In this document: positions 27,763 to 36,623 of the stretch, one piece after another
Numbering within the stretch: the first letter of the stretch is position 1
Layout: every line of letters starts with the position of its first letter
From: a virus
Length of the DNA: 56,239 nt
IMG/VR virus record: IMGVR_UViG_3300049927_000161
Coordinates: 1-56,239 of that record
Direction: 5' to 3' (one strand)
The notes under the pieces: model-generated
The model's input: only the letters and a program-made list of their open reading frames with translations
What the model was told of the DNA's origin: nothing
Database searches by the model: none
Program-made: the position numbers and the translations under genes

Positions 27763-28251
27763 TCATTCCACCAATATTCTTCCTAATTTAACGTCATGTG
27801 CAAGATCAACTAGGCTACCGCCTTTGCGCCTAAAATCTGTGTACGTCATTCCATTTTCTATCAATTCCCACGTGTCCCAGCCATAAGATTTTTTACGGCG
27901 CGGATTATATTCTAACAATTTATATATCCGCTTGCCGTCAAATTTCCCTTTCTTACCCGTGTGGATATAGTCCCCGATTGTGTAGTCGGGCAACTCAATC
28001 AGCTTCTCTTCTGGGGCTAAAAACTCCAGAGCGGAGATGGCCTTGGGCTTAAGCTTAACCGCCTCATCATATTTTATCTGCAAAAGCCGGAACTCGGCTA
28101 TTCGCTCAACAATATTTTTGACAACGTGCTTTTTTCCGTTGACGGCTTCCGTAATAGCAGAAATTTTTATAAAATCTCTGGGAGAAAGCTCATGTATCTT
28201 TATAACTAAAAACTGCTCTTTAACAGTCAGCTCTGACTTGATCGCAAACAT
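27763..28251 (-). CDS. Hypothetical protein with C-terminal NPRRK domain
   Basis: A 162-residue protein. Residues 1-95 are helical and charged; the last 60 form a compact motif region, GKRIYKLLEYNPRRKKSYG then LIENGMTYTDFRRKGG and DLAHDVKLG. The same order of motifs occurs in the gene at 38583-38870. The shared region suggests a small nucleic-acid-binding domain (basic NPRRK box), but this is inference. A GGTGAG ribosome site precedes the ATG. Confidence 0.65.
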   Translation of the reverse strand: MFAIKSELTVKEQFLVIKIHELSPRDFIKISAITEAVNGKKHVVKNIVERIAEFRLLQIKYDEAVKLKPKAISALEFLAPEEKLIELPDYTIGDYIHTGKKGKFDGKRIYKLLEYNPRRKKSYGWDTWELIENGMTYTDFRRKGGSLVDLAHDVKLGRILVE

Positions 28252-28261
28252 AACTCACCTA

Positions 28262-28516
28262 TTAGTATTTTTTGAAGTTCTGTTGTTTACGATTAAAAAT
28301 ATTGTCGTTTATGAGTCTTTTTTTAATGTTTGGGGCAAACGGCGGACGGATTTTTAGTTCTGCAGCAATGTTAACGATCTCGATTTTCTGCAGCATTTTT
28401 ACTGATAGATCAATGCAGTCCAAAATCACAGAATCGTCTTTAATGGTGCGGCGGAACTCGTCGCTGACGTTAGCTGCAATGCAGTTTGTACGGGTAAGTA
28501 GTTCTTGATATTTCAT
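28262..28516 (-). CDS. Hypothetical protein
   Basis: An 84-residue helical protein beginning MKYQELLTRTNCIAANVSDE. It has a good AAGGAGAGCCT ribosome site and is separated from the next gene by only 10 bases. The C-terminus is basic (KKRLINDNIFNRKQQNFKKY), suggesting nucleic-acid contact. No family recognised. Confidence 0.6.
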   Translation of the reverse strand: MKYQELLTRTNCIAANVSDEFRRTIKDDSVILDCIDLSVKMLQKIEIVNIAAELKIRPPFAPNIKKRLINDNIFNRKQQNFKKY

Positions 28517-28599
28517 TAGGCTCTCCTTGTAATTAAGTCGTATCCTAACCGCATTTTGCTTACGTTTTTATGTTATTGCCAGAGTTATATATATAAATA

Positions 28600-28631
28600 G
28601 CCTTTCGCCCATGTCCAAAATGGCGAAAGGC
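28600..28631 (-). terminator. Strong hairpin behind the XRE/RHH pair
   Basis: Perfect 10-bp stem GCCTTTCGCC / GGCGAAAGGC with a 12-base loop in the gap after the HTH gene. In minus orientation it is followed by TATTTATATATA, a poor T-run, so it may be a terminator, an RNA stabiliser or a regulatory hairpin. Confidence 0.6.
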
Positions 28632-28643
28632 TTACAAGAAATT

Positions 28644-28898
28644 TTATTTACTTTCCTTTGTAGTCATTTTCGTTAACCGAATCTCAAACGCATAGCCCAG
28701 CGCGTGAATATAACGCTTCAAAAATTTGAGCGTAGGCGAATGTAACGCTTGCTCAAACTGATAGAGTTGCTGGGTGTACGTCACGCCAAGACGTTTACAC
28801 ATAGCGGGTGCCTCAACGCTACCGACGCGTATTTCTGCAAGGTTTTTAACCAGTTCAAATTCCTCGTCTTGGTCACTTTTATAAATCAATTTACTCAT
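28644..28898 (-). CDS. Small helix-turn-helix (XRE-like) regulator
   Basis: An 84-residue protein whose centre, EIRVGSVEAPAMCKRLGVTY then QQLYQFEQALHSPTLKFLKRYIHALGY, has the spacing of an XRE-type five-helix DNA-binding domain, of the kind common in HigA/antitoxin-like proteins. It overlaps the preceding small gene by ATGA and is followed by a strong hairpin. It could be the phage's transcription switch or the antitoxin half of a pair. No CI-like C-terminal domain is present. Confidence 0.7.
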   Translation of the reverse strand: MSKLIYKSDQDEEFELVKNLAEIRVGSVEAPAMCKRLGVTYTQQLYQFEQALHSPTLKFLKRYIHALGYAFEIRLTKMTTKESK

Positions 28899-29086
28899 TT
28901 TTTACCCTTCTGTTCTTCCATTAATTTTTTAAGGCCAAGGCGCACCAGCGCATTAACAATGCCGCCAAACGGTCCGACGCAATAACGACGTATGTCTCGG
29001 AAAACGTCTTGATCAAAATACACGAGTTTGCATGTTTTATTTTTTCTTTCGCCGCAGCCAACGCGACGCACAAATAACTTTTCCAT
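28895..29086 (-). CDS. Small basic protein, possible ribbon-helix-helix regulator
   Basis: A 63-residue protein from the ATG at 29086 (AAAGGAAC site just upstream; an open frame continues to 29134 without one). The core TCKLVYFDQDVFRDIRRYC then VNALVRLGLKKLMEEQ has the strand-helix-helix spacing of Arc/CopG/MetJ proteins. It is translationally coupled to the XRE-like gene behind it, which suggests a two-protein regulator or toxin-antitoxin-like unit. The fold call is tentative. Confidence 0.55.
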   Translation of the reverse strand: MEKLFVRRVGCGERKNKTCKLVYFDQDVFRDIRRYCVGPFGGIVNALVRLGLKKLMEEQKGKK

Positions 29087-29139
29087 TTTGTTCCTTTTAT
29101 ATTGTTCATTAATTAGCCAATGCAATATTGACATGGAAC

Positions 29140-29168
29140 ATTATAACAACAAAATTGTTTGCAAACAA
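29140..29168 (-). promoter_or_regulatory. Predicted promoter for the RHH/XRE pair
   Basis: On the minus strand TTGTTT (29168-29163), 17 bases, TATAAT (29145-29140). The spacer and flank share the TTGTTTGCAAACAA segment with the promoters at 29548, 50737 and 52195. Confidence 0.6.
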
Positions 29169-29174
29169 ATAAGT

Positions 29175-29513
29175 TTAATTAATGGTTATTTTTTTAAAGA
29201 ACTCGTCTATTGTCAACTCGCCGTCAACATTGCGAATACTGAACCACTCGTTTGTATAATAATTGCCCGCGCTGTCAACGATGATGATTTTCATGTTATT
29301 GAACGCAGCTTCGATGATTTCCACTTTAAAACGATAGTCAGGATGTATTTTAGGAAATTTTACACCGTACTCTCCTATTGAAAGAACTATTATTCCTAAC
29401 TCGTCCATTTTTCTAATAAATTCAGACAAAAGAAGTTGGAGTTCGTCTACGCTTTTAAAGTCCCAGTTCTCAATTTTTTGAGCAATTTTTAATAATGCTA
29501 GATTGCGTGCCAT
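29175..29513 (-). CDS. Hypothetical protein
   Basis: A 112-residue alpha/beta protein starting MARNLALLKIAQKIENWDF, with two beta-hairpin-like segments (IIVLSIGEYGVKF and MKIIIVDSAGNYYTNEW). It has an isolated transcription unit, with its own promoter of the TTGCAA type upstream and another behind it. No family recognised. Confidence 0.6.
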   Translation of the reverse strand: MARNLALLKIAQKIENWDFKSVDELQLLLSEFIRKMDELGIIVLSIGEYGVKFPKIHPDYRFKVEIIEAAFNNMKIIIVDSAGNYYTNEWFSIRNVDGELTIDEFFKKITIN

Positions 29514-29547
29514 GTTGTATATATCCTATTCAATTAATCACAATACT

Positions 29548-29575
29548 ATTATACAATAAACTTATTTATTTGCAA
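29548..29575 (-). promoter_or_regulatory. Predicted promoter, TTGCAA family
   Basis: On the minus strand TTGCAA (29575-29570), a 16-base spacer containing AATAAGTTTATT, and TATAAT (29553-29548). It lies in the gap after the polymerase gene and drives the gene at 29175-29513. Near-consensus -10, and the AATAA..TTATT dyad in the spacer looks like an operator. Confidence 0.7.
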
Positions 29576-29580
29576 CAAAT

Positions 29581-32415
29581 TTATTTTAGCTCATACTTTG
29601 GATTACCACTCAGCTTAATGTGCCGCTTTATATTGATCTTACGGAAGCCTTGTTGGCTGAATCCTTTGAAAATGTACCAGTCGCCCATCTTACCATTCTC
29701 TAAAATCTGGACGCCAATCTTAGGATAATCAAAGCGGTTCACACCGCAAATCATCTGACTTGTATCGTCTTCAACTGTCAATGAAAGAAATAGATTTTTA
29801 CCGTCCTCAACCCTTACACCACCATGCTTCTCTAAGTTTAAAAGTTCGTTTCTGTCGCGCAAGTTTTTCTCTGTGATCTTTGCTATAAAGCAGAACTCAC
29901 CTATTGATTCGTGTGTAATTTCTTCTAATTTCGTTAGCGGCGTGACAATGTTGTACTTGCTAGGATCTTTAATAATGTGTCCCCAACGATCTTCGCATTC
30001 AAAAATAGAATCATAGGGCGTGACGCCATGTTCCAGTAATTCGTTTTGACGCTTAGTCAGTGGCTTACCTTCCGCACGCTTTTTCAAGATGTCGTTAGCG
30101 GTTTTTTCAGCTATGCCCTTTATTCCTATAAGGCCACCCACGAGCATTCCATTTTGTACAGACCAATTCACTTGCGACAATTCCTTGTCGTACTTCTTAT
30201 ACTTATACCCTGCTTGTTCAAGTTCCCTCAAAATCTTAACGCTTTTTGATGGATCAATGTCGCCATTACGTAAACATGCCGCGCCATACTCAAGCGGAAA
30301 CTTTGCTTTAAGCAACATGCACCAATAACTTATGATGCCATATGCCACGGCGTGGGAACGATTAAACGCCCATGATCCCATCGTGTTAATGTTGTCCCAG
30401 ATGGTTTGTGCTTGTTCCATCGTTAAACCATTCTTCAACGCGCCCACTTTGAATCTTTCAAAGAAGCTATCGAAGAATTCTTTACCAAGACTTTTCGACA
30501 TTGCTTTGCGTAATGAGCTGACGTCTTCCCACGTCAATTCTCCCACTTCCCGCGCTATCTGCATGACCTGTTCTTGGTAAATAACGATTCCATAGGTCAG
30601 TTTAGTAATGTTCTCACAGAGAGGAAGATGCTCTGTTTCATGCTCTTTGTTGCGTCGTTTTAAAAACTCTGACGCGCCGCCGGAAAAAAGTGGTCCGGGT
30701 CTGCCTAAACTGGTTAAGCTAATGACGTCTTCGATGTTGTCAATAACCAATTGTCTACACAGCGACTGAATGCTAAAGCCTTCAAATTGAAATATTCCTG
30801 CAGGGCGACGTTGATTCATCACTTCAAACGCTGACTTGTCGTCTAGTCTGTAATTCAGCAAAGTTTTTAAGTCCCAGTTAACTTGCGCAAGAGTATCGTC
30901 AATAACCGCTAGTGTGGTTAATCCCAGTACGTCAATTTTAAGCAGATTAAGTTCTTCAGCGTCATATTTATCTATCTGTGCCGCGCCAGTTTGTGCGTCC
31001 ACAGAACAATACCAACTCACTGGGTTTTTAGTAATAATGATACCGGCTGCATGTACGCCCGTATGTCTTGCGTGTGCTTCAATTTCTTCACTGACGCGCA
31101 ATTCTGGGTATTTATCAAGAATCTTACGCGCAATTTCAAGACTATCAAACGTGTCTTTGATGCACATTTTAGCGCGTGCATCGCCTGTACTACGGTTAAC
31201 AATTGCGTTCTTAAGTTCGTTAATTTCCCATAGAGGAATCTTAAGTTCCCGCGCAACGTCTGTAATTGTTACTTTGGCTTGATAACGTGACACAGTGCCG
31301 AGTCGCGCAACGCAATTCGCGCCATATTTTTGTTGGAGATAACTGAAAATCATATCTCTCTTATTATCTGGAAAATCGATGTCGATATCGGGAAGGTCTT
31401 TTCGATTAATGTCGATAAATCGCTCAAACAATAAATCATAAGGAATTGGATCAATTTCAGTGATAGACAATAAGTAGCAAACAAGAGAACCGCACGACGA
31501 ACCTCTGGCAGGACCGACAAGCATGTATTGCTTAGCATATAGGCATAAATCAGAAACAACATAAAAATAATCCTCAAAGTTTTTTTCAGCTATTAACGCT
31601 AATTCACGGTCTAATCTATCCATGTAGACTTTATTTGTTAAATCAATATTGCGTGCGGGGGCGGCGTCAATACACGTTTGACGCAATGACTTCTCCTTGA
31701 CAGGTTCTACAATCTCAGCTTTGGGCAGTTCTGCATTGCATTCTTCAGCGATCCTGTAAGTTGTCGCAATAGCATGATGATTATCACAATAGAGTTTCCA
31801 TTCGTCTTCGCTTAATATGTGCATAGGGCTTGAGCGCAACTCTTTATTTCTGCCAGCAACAATTTCATAAGCATTGCGATCACTTGGCTTAGGATAGTAA
31901 TTATCACTTACTGCAACAACAGCAATTTTTAATTTACTAATCAATTCAATGTCGTTTGGAGTTGTAGACGGAGACATTCCATAATAAACATTATGACGCT
32001 TGGCCAACGATTTAAATTCTTTTGTTTCGTCAAGATTACTTAAAATAATAAACACATTGTCGCTAACATTTTTAACGATGGAAAAATCAATACGAGGAAA
32101 ATAATAAAATTTCTCAGTCGCTATGGAAACTAACTCATAAATTTCCCTTAGCCCATCATTGTTTTTGGCTAAAAAACTCACGTACCTAACACCCTGCTTC
32201 TCCCGCAAGTTAGCATCGTCAACCCAAGCCAATTCCACACCAAAGATCGGCTTGACACCATTCCTCTTGCAAAGCTTTTGCCACGCAACATGTCCCCACG
32301 TTCCCTTGCGGTCGCAGATAGCGGCGGCGGATCCATGATTAGCAGCTAGGACATTTTCAATTTTCCCGTAGGCGCAACCAAAACTGTACTCTGTGCGGTT
32401 CTTTAAATTAATCAT
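29581..32415 (-). CDS. DNA polymerase III alpha-type polymerase (DnaE family), phage
   Basis: A 944-residue C-family replicative polymerase, shorter than cellular DnaE (about 1160). The palm has GPARGSSCGSL (301-311) and the catalytic PDIDIDF (342-348), followed by the fingers and an OB-like C-terminal segment. The N-terminal PHP-like domain is present but metal ligands look lost: the HSxYS position reads RTEYS and the ITDH position reads ICDR, so it probably lacks phosphoesterase activity. A separate DnaQ-type exonuclease is encoded nearby. The start at 32415 overlaps the helicase stop (ATGA), better than the longer frame from 32427. Confidence 0.93.
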   Translation of the reverse strand: MINLKNRTEYSFGCAYGKIENVLAANHGSAAAICDRKGTWGHVAWQKLCKRNGVKPIFGVELAWVDDANLREKQGVRYVSFLAKNNDGLREIYELVSIATEKFYYFPRIDFSIVKNVSDNVFIILSNLDETKEFKSLAKRHNVYYGMSPSTTPNDIELISKLKIAVVAVSDNYYPKPSDRNAYEIVAGRNKELRSSPMHILSEDEWKLYCDNHHAIATTYRIAEECNAELPKAEIVEPVKEKSLRQTCIDAAPARNIDLTNKVYMDRLDRELALIAEKNFEDYFYVVSDLCLYAKQYMLVGPARGSSCGSLVCYLLSITEIDPIPYDLLFERFIDINRKDLPDIDIDFPDNKRDMIFSYLQQKYGANCVARLGTVSRYQAKVTITDVARELKIPLWEINELKNAIVNRSTGDARAKMCIKDTFDSLEIARKILDKYPELRVSEEIEAHARHTGVHAAGIIITKNPVSWYCSVDAQTGAAQIDKYDAEELNLLKIDVLGLTTLAVIDDTLAQVNWDLKTLLNYRLDDKSAFEVMNQRRPAGIFQFEGFSIQSLCRQLVIDNIEDVISLTSLGRPGPLFSGGASEFLKRRNKEHETEHLPLCENITKLTYGIVIYQEQVMQIAREVGELTWEDVSSLRKAMSKSLGKEFFDSFFERFKVGALKNGLTMEQAQTIWDNINTMGSWAFNRSHAVAYGIISYWCMLLKAKFPLEYGAACLRNGDIDPSKSVKILRELEQAGYKYKKYDKELSQVNWSVQNGMLVGGLIGIKGIAEKTANDILKKRAEGKPLTKRQNELLEHGVTPYDSIFECEDRWGHIIKDPSKYNIVTPLTKLEEITHESIGEFCFIAKITEKNLRDRNELLNLEKHGGVRVEDGKNLFLSLTVEDDTSQMICGVNRFDYPKIGVQILENGKMGDWYIFKGFSQQGFRKINIKRHIKLSGNPKYELK

Positions 32416-33632
32416 GCTTGCACCCACAATAATTTTTTCTTAGCCCGTGTCACGGCTGTATACAGCCACCGACGACGGAACTCCATGTCTTGGCTACGAA
32501 TACGGTCGTCATCTACTATGACGTAATCCCACTCACTGCCTTGAGCTTTGTGACACGTAATCGCATACGCATAATCAAATTCTCGTAAGTCTTGGCGGTT
32601 AAACCACGGCTCTTCCTCGATGGTTTTGTCATAATGTCTTCGGAAAAAATAATCGTAAATCTTAACGTCTTTTATTGGAAGATCATCGTATTCCATGTCT
32701 AAATAGCAATGTCCGTCGTCTGGGCTGTATTCAGCAACGCTGGTTGTTATTGCTTGTATGCCATTAATAAAGCGGAAGTTTCCAGCGTTTTGATTTTTCA
32801 AACAAATAATCTTTTCATTGCGCGCTGGCATTTCACCAAAATATCCAAAATACTTTCTCAGTTCACGATTGATTCTCTGACGATTGAAATTTGAGCCTGT
32901 AATAATTTGGTCTGCTTTTGCAAATTCTTCTATTGAAGTTTGATCACGCTTTGCAAATTTACAATCGTCCGTTGAGTATTCACTTTTCCTAATAGAATTA
33001 TTACGGATCTCCATGCTCATTCTGATAATTGGACTGTCCAACGCTTGACGCTGAATCTCTGTTAGCACAGCATCACTTTTTCCATAGACAAACCATTCGC
33101 TGTCGCCAATGGCTGGCAACTGGCCGTGATCGCCCACAAACAATACTTTGCAGTTTGTTTTCTCAAAGTCTTCAAACATTTTTTTAGTGACCATAGACGC
33201 TTCATCAACAACAATCAATTGTCCTGGGCGAATATCAAAATCGTCTTTTATTGAAAAGCTGATTTTGACTTTAGCAAGTCTCTTTTTCTCTTTATCAATT
33301 TCTTTCATTATGTTTTTATCGTCAGGATTTTTAAGCGCAAGTTCTAATAATTCTTCAAGATAGACTGAGCAAGGCATGAATGGCGTATAAAGCAATTTAT
33401 GAATCGTAATAACAATCTGATTCTTTAGCTTGCGCGCCAAGACGGAAGCCGCTTTGCCAGTGGGCGTGCAACAAATAACGGGTTCTGATGTGGGCAAGTT
33501 ATTAATAAAATGTTGCATCGTAAACGTCTTGCCAGTACCAGCATAGCCCTTAAGCGTAAAAAACCATTTTGAATCGTCAGCAAGCCATTTATTCACGGCC
33601 ATTAACGCTGCGTCTTGCTCTTTTGTTAGCAT
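32412..33632 (-). CDS. RecD/Dda-like SF1B DNA helicase
   Basis: A 406-residue 5'-3' helicase. Motif I LKGYAGTGKTFT (28-38), motif II VVDEASM (141-147), motif III VGDHGQLPA, motif V CHKAQGSEWDYV and motif VI YTAVTRAKKKL are all intact. It resembles T4 Dda and the RecD core, used at replication forks or in origin firing. It is coupled to the polymerase gene by an ATGA overlap, implying a joint role in elongation. An AAAGGAAATT ribosome site precedes the ATG. Confidence 0.93.
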   Translation of the reverse strand: MLTKEQDAALMAVNKWLADDSKWFFTLKGYAGTGKTFTMQHFINNLPTSEPVICCTPTGKAASVLARKLKNQIVITIHKLLYTPFMPCSVYLEELLELALKNPDDKNIMKEIDKEKKRLAKVKISFSIKDDFDIRPGQLIVVDEASMVTKKMFEDFEKTNCKVLFVGDHGQLPAIGDSEWFVYGKSDAVLTEIQRQALDSPIIRMSMEIRNNSIRKSEYSTDDCKFAKRDQTSIEEFAKADQIITGSNFNRQRINRELRKYFGYFGEMPARNEKIICLKNQNAGNFRFINGIQAITTSVAEYSPDDGHCYLDMEYDDLPIKDVKIYDYFFRRHYDKTIEEEPWFNRQDLREFDYAYAITCHKAQGSEWDYVIVDDDRIRSQDMEFRRRWLYTAVTRAKKKLLWVQA

Positions 33633-33643
33633 ACAATTTCCTT

Positions 33644-34180
33644 TTATAATTTACCGCGTGAATGTAATTCTATGACAATACGTGTTAACGCTTCTACGTC
33701 ATTCATTGCTCTGTGTGCGTCTTTGAATTTTTCATTGAAAAAATGTTGATAGAGTTCGATTAATTTCAATTTTCTATTCTGAATATAGAACGTTCTTTCT
33801 ACAGTACACACATGATTCATAGGCCAAGGAAAATGATGAATCCTGTCAAGACGCATGAGTTCGTACTTCAACATGTCTCTATCAAAAGCGACATTATGTG
33901 CAACCATCGTTCTTTCACCGAGGAAGAATTCGCTTAATACCTTTAAATAAGCGGAGAATGGCGGCTTAGTACTCACCATTTCATTAGTTATACCGCTAAC
34001 TCTTACAGCGTCAGGCTCAATCATTTTATTTGGATTACACATAAACTCCATTCTTCCGATTTCTCGGAATGTTTCGTCGTCAAGTTTGATCGCTGCAAAC
34101 TCAACAATGGAAGTTTGCTTGTCAAGCGGCGTCATTGAAGACTTTGCCAGACCTGTTGTTTCAGTGTCGAAGATTATCAT
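33644..34180 (-). CDS. DnaQ-like 3'-5' exonuclease (DEDDh)
   Basis: A 178-residue proofreading-type exonuclease with MIIFDTETTGL (D5, E7), the AHNVAFDRDML motif II and a final HRAMNDVEAL with the His and Asp of DEDDh enzymes. It probably serves as the epsilon-like partner of the DnaE polymerase, which has no own exonuclease. It overlaps the upstream coiled-coil gene by ATGA. Confidence 0.93.
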   Translation of the reverse strand: MIIFDTETTGLAKSSMTPLDKQTSIVEFAAIKLDDETFREIGRMEFMCNPNKMIEPDAVRVSGITNEMVSTKPPFSAYLKVLSEFFLGERTMVAHNVAFDRDMLKYELMRLDRIHHFPWPMNHVCTVERTFYIQNRKLKLIELYQHFFNEKFKDAHRAMNDVEALTRIVIELHSRGKL

Positions 34181-34662
34181 TTTTTATTCCTTAGATTGTG
34201 GATTTCTGTTGTTTGTTCATGGATGTGATGGTCAAGCGAATATAAACTTTCTTTTAGGCGTTTATTCTCATTGCTCAGCTTTTTATTAAGAGCTTTAATT
34301 GCCGTGACTTCATGGGTTAATTTAAGTAAGTTACTTTCTAACTCGTCTTTTTCTTGGGTAAGATCTATAAAAGACTTTTCAAGATCATTATAATCATTTT
34401 CAAGTTTTTCTTTACCGTCCTCAATTTCACCTATTTCATCTTCACGATCAGAGTGGGCAACTTCTAAATCAGTAAATCTTTCTTCAATTTCCACCAATTC
34501 TTTTTCTTTTTCAACAAAATTGTCGCCCATAACTTCAAGCCTTTTTGAAATTTCTAAAACTAATTCAGGACTAAAAGTAACTTCTTGTTTTAAAGAAAGG
34601 CGAATTATTCTGTCTTCAATGAGCAGTAATAATTCTCTGTCCGTCAGTGTTCTATAATTCAT
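34177..34662 (-). CDS. Coiled-coil protein
   Basis: A 161-residue protein dominated by a long heptad-repeat coiled coil from about residue 50 to the end (VEKEKELVEIEERFTDLEV through IHNLRNKK). The N-terminal 45 residues look globular. It is flanked by the exonuclease and the NTP-pyrophosphatase-like gene with tight overlaps, so it belongs to the replication operon. It could be a tether or accessory subunit; function unknown. Confidence 0.65.
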   Translation of the reverse strand: MNYRTLTDRELLLLIEDRIIRLSLKQEVTFSPELVLEISKRLEVMGDNFVEKEKELVEIEERFTDLEVAHSDREDEIGEIEDGKEKLENDYNDLEKSFIDLTQEKDELESNLLKLTHEVTAIKALNKKLSNENKRLKESLYSLDHHIHEQTTEIHNLRNKK

Positions 34663-35330
34663 GCTTTCTGCTCCTTATATTGTTCATCCACAAATTGCAA
34701 AATCGCCAAATAAATGCCTGCATCGTGTGCAGAATCTTTGTGGCCACCCGCCATGAAATTATTCGCGTAACGGCATATTTTGCCAATCGTCCATTCCAAG
34801 AGATGGAGCCGCGTGAAGTCTTCTGAATTTTTTAAAGTTAATCCGTTCGGAAACATAGCAGACATCACATTGCCAACTTTAAAAAATGAATTGCCGTATT
34901 GTTTGTTCTTTTCAGTGTAGGTCTTTTGCATTTCTTTAAGAATGTGCATAGCATTTTTATCTGAATATTGTCCATGTGTATTGTTAGGAATTTCATCAAT
35001 GGTTAATGTGTGCGAATCTTCAGCACCATATTTTTCTAATTCATAACCAGCAAAATTAAATAAATAAATAATACTTATAATTTTTTCGCTTAAAATATCA
35101 TATGTAGTACATTCATGACCTTTTCCATCCACGAATATTTTTTCAATAAATTGCTGATAAACTTCAAAATACCTATCATAAATTGCCATGTCAAAGTCGC
35201 CTATAAATCTTCTTCCCCCAAATTCATCTTTATGCGCACGAATAATAGATCTAATTCTTCTTAAAGACTTTAAATAATATTCTATAGGAACTATAACGTG
35301 ATCAAATTTTACATGTGTTATTCCATTCAT
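34659..35330 (-). CDS. NTP-pyrophosphatase-like protein (DUF1599/MazG-like C-terminal domain)
   Basis: A 223-residue, helical protein. The C-terminal 100 residues (EMQKTYTEKNKQYGNSF, RLHLLEWTIGKICRYAN, DSAHDAGIYLAIL) match the all-alpha nucleotide-modification-associated/MazG-like fold, with acidic and lysine residues at expected spots. These domains hydrolyse or bind modified nucleotides in phages with altered DNA. The N-terminal 100 residues are unassigned. Its start overlaps the SDR stop as TAATG. Confidence 0.65.
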   Translation of the reverse strand: MNGITHVKFDHVIVPIEYYLKSLRRIRSIIRAHKDEFGGRRFIGDFDMAIYDRYFEVYQQFIEKIFVDGKGHECTTYDILSEKIISIIYLFNFAGYELEKYGAEDSHTLTIDEIPNNTHGQYSDKNAMHILKEMQKTYTEKNKQYGNSFFKVGNVMSAMFPNGLTLKNSEDFTRLHLLEWTIGKICRYANNFMAGGHKDSAHDAGIYLAILQFVDEQYKEQKA

Positions 35331-36136
35331 TACCGTTGCCCCCCTGCTAAATCAATACAAGAACCGCTTAAGTATTTACGGTCTTGCATTAACAAATCAA
35401 CCACCACTTCTGCAATTTCTTTCTTTGTTAAAAAATTGCCTAGTGGACATTCTGCAGACCAATAAGCTTTAGCTTCCTCATCTGTCAAGTCTCTATAGCG
35501 TTTAAGATCTTGAATGGTTTTTTCTGACATTGGGGAATCTTGTACATTGCTTGGATTAACGCAAAATATTTGGAATCCTTTAGGAGCCAATTCATAAGCC
35601 GCGCATTTTACAAAATGGTTAAGGCCAGCTTTTGCAGCGCAATAAACAGATGAACCATTAAGAACATTTTTATAGGCCATGCTACCAATAAAGACTATTT
35701 TTTTCCAAGAATTTTTTTCATTAAAGTTCTTACAAGCAATGCTCTTTCTTACTATCCAATTTAAAGAAATAATATTAGCAATTAAATTCTTGTTAATAAT
35801 TTCTATAACTCTTTTATCAGTAAGATTTTCTATCCAATCAAGGTGAGTATAACCATTATTAAATACAAAATAGTCAAAGTCTTGGAAGTTGCTTCCATTG
35901 TCACAACCTTTAATAACTTCTCTTTCTTCTGTCTTTAATAAGTCCCATTCTTCCTCAGTAAAAAATTGAACTCTTTTATTTTTATTAACTAATTCTTGAG
36001 CAATTCCATGTCCAATATTATTTTTTTGATAACCAAAAATAGCAGTTCTTGGGGATTCATTTTCAATAATATTTTTTAATAAAGCCTCATGATTATTTTT
36101 TAAATATTCTTTATGTATCTGCCCTTTCGTTCTCAT
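35330..36136 (-). CDS. Short-chain dehydrogenase/reductase (SDR)
   Basis: A 268-residue Rossmann enzyme from ATG 36136 (GGAGAG site). It has a variant cofactor loop FGYQKNNIGHGIA (34-46), NNG at 93-95, the catalytic Ser152 in GSMA, and YCAAK with Tyr165 and Lys169, then NPSNV and a C-terminal SGSCIDLAGGQR as in classical SDRs. SDRs are rare in phages. Coupling to an NTP-pyrophosphatase-like gene, an HAD phosphatase and ThyX suggests nucleotide or nucleotide-sugar chemistry rather than general metabolism. The substrate cannot be read from sequence. Confidence 0.85.
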   Translation of the reverse strand: MRTKGQIHKEYLKNNHEALLKNIIENESPRTAIFGYQKNNIGHGIAQELVNKNKRVQFFTEEEWDLLKTEEREVIKGCDNGSNFQDFDYFVFNNGYTHLDWIENLTDKRVIEIINKNLIANIISLNWIVRKSIACKNFNEKNSWKKIVFIGSMAYKNVLNGSSVYCAAKAGLNHFVKCAAYELAPKGFQIFCVNPSNVQDSPMSEKTIQDLKRYRDLTDEEAKAYWSAECPLGNFLTKKEIAEVVVDLLMQDRKYLSGSCIDLAGGQR

Positions 36137-36137
36137 T

Positions 36138-36623
36138 TTAATACTCTCCTTTTTGACACTGTAAACACGTAATACCGTTGCGACGCCACATTTCAACGAC
36201 TTGATCGCGGTCTTCTACGGCAAATTTAATATTGTAGAATTGATTTAAGTTTTGAAGAATTTCTTCTTTGACTATGTAGTCTGGCCGATGGTCTCCTGTC
36301 CTTCTCATGCGCAACGGATACACGTAAGGAATTCCAATGTGCAAGTCAAGCCAGTCCTTAGTGACAATTCTCCATTTTTCTTCTCGACCCGTCACAATAA
36401 CAATTAAATATTTATAAGAGAAAATTTTTAATAAATCTATTATGTCTTTTTTGGGAATATCACCAACACACAAACTATTAAAATCATCATAATTTTTTTG
36501 CTCACCAGTAACATAGTGCAGTCTATGGGTTATGTCTGCTAGCGTTCCGTCTATATCAAAAATAACGGCGTCCTTTTTATTTACCGTTCTACTCAATAGA
36601 TTTAATTCAACTACATTACTCAT
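36138..36623 (-). CDS. HAD-family phosphatase (polynucleotide kinase 3'-phosphatase-like)
   Basis: A 161-residue HAD phosphatase with the nucleophile motif FDIDGTLAD (D23, D25), the IVTGREEKWR motif and a C-terminal VEDRDQVVEMWRRNG stretch that closely resembles the phosphatase half of T4 polynucleotide kinase. No kinase domain is attached. It may remove phosphate from nucleotides or DNA ends. The ATG at 36623 has AGAAGGA 9 bases upstream and overlaps the ThyX stop. Confidence 0.85.
   Translation of the reverse strand: MSNVVELNLLSRTVNKKDAVIFDIDGTLADITHRLHYVTGEQKNYDDFNSLCVGDIPKKDIIDLLKIFSYKYLIVIVTGREEKWRIVTKDWLDLHIGIPYVYPLRMRRTGDHRPDYIVKEEILQNLNQFYNIKFAVEDRDQVVEMWRRNGITCLQCQKGEY

Noticed and set aside
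28644-28898. CI-type lysogeny repressor
   Set aside because: The protein is only 84 residues with no dimerisation/protease domain, and no integrase is present.
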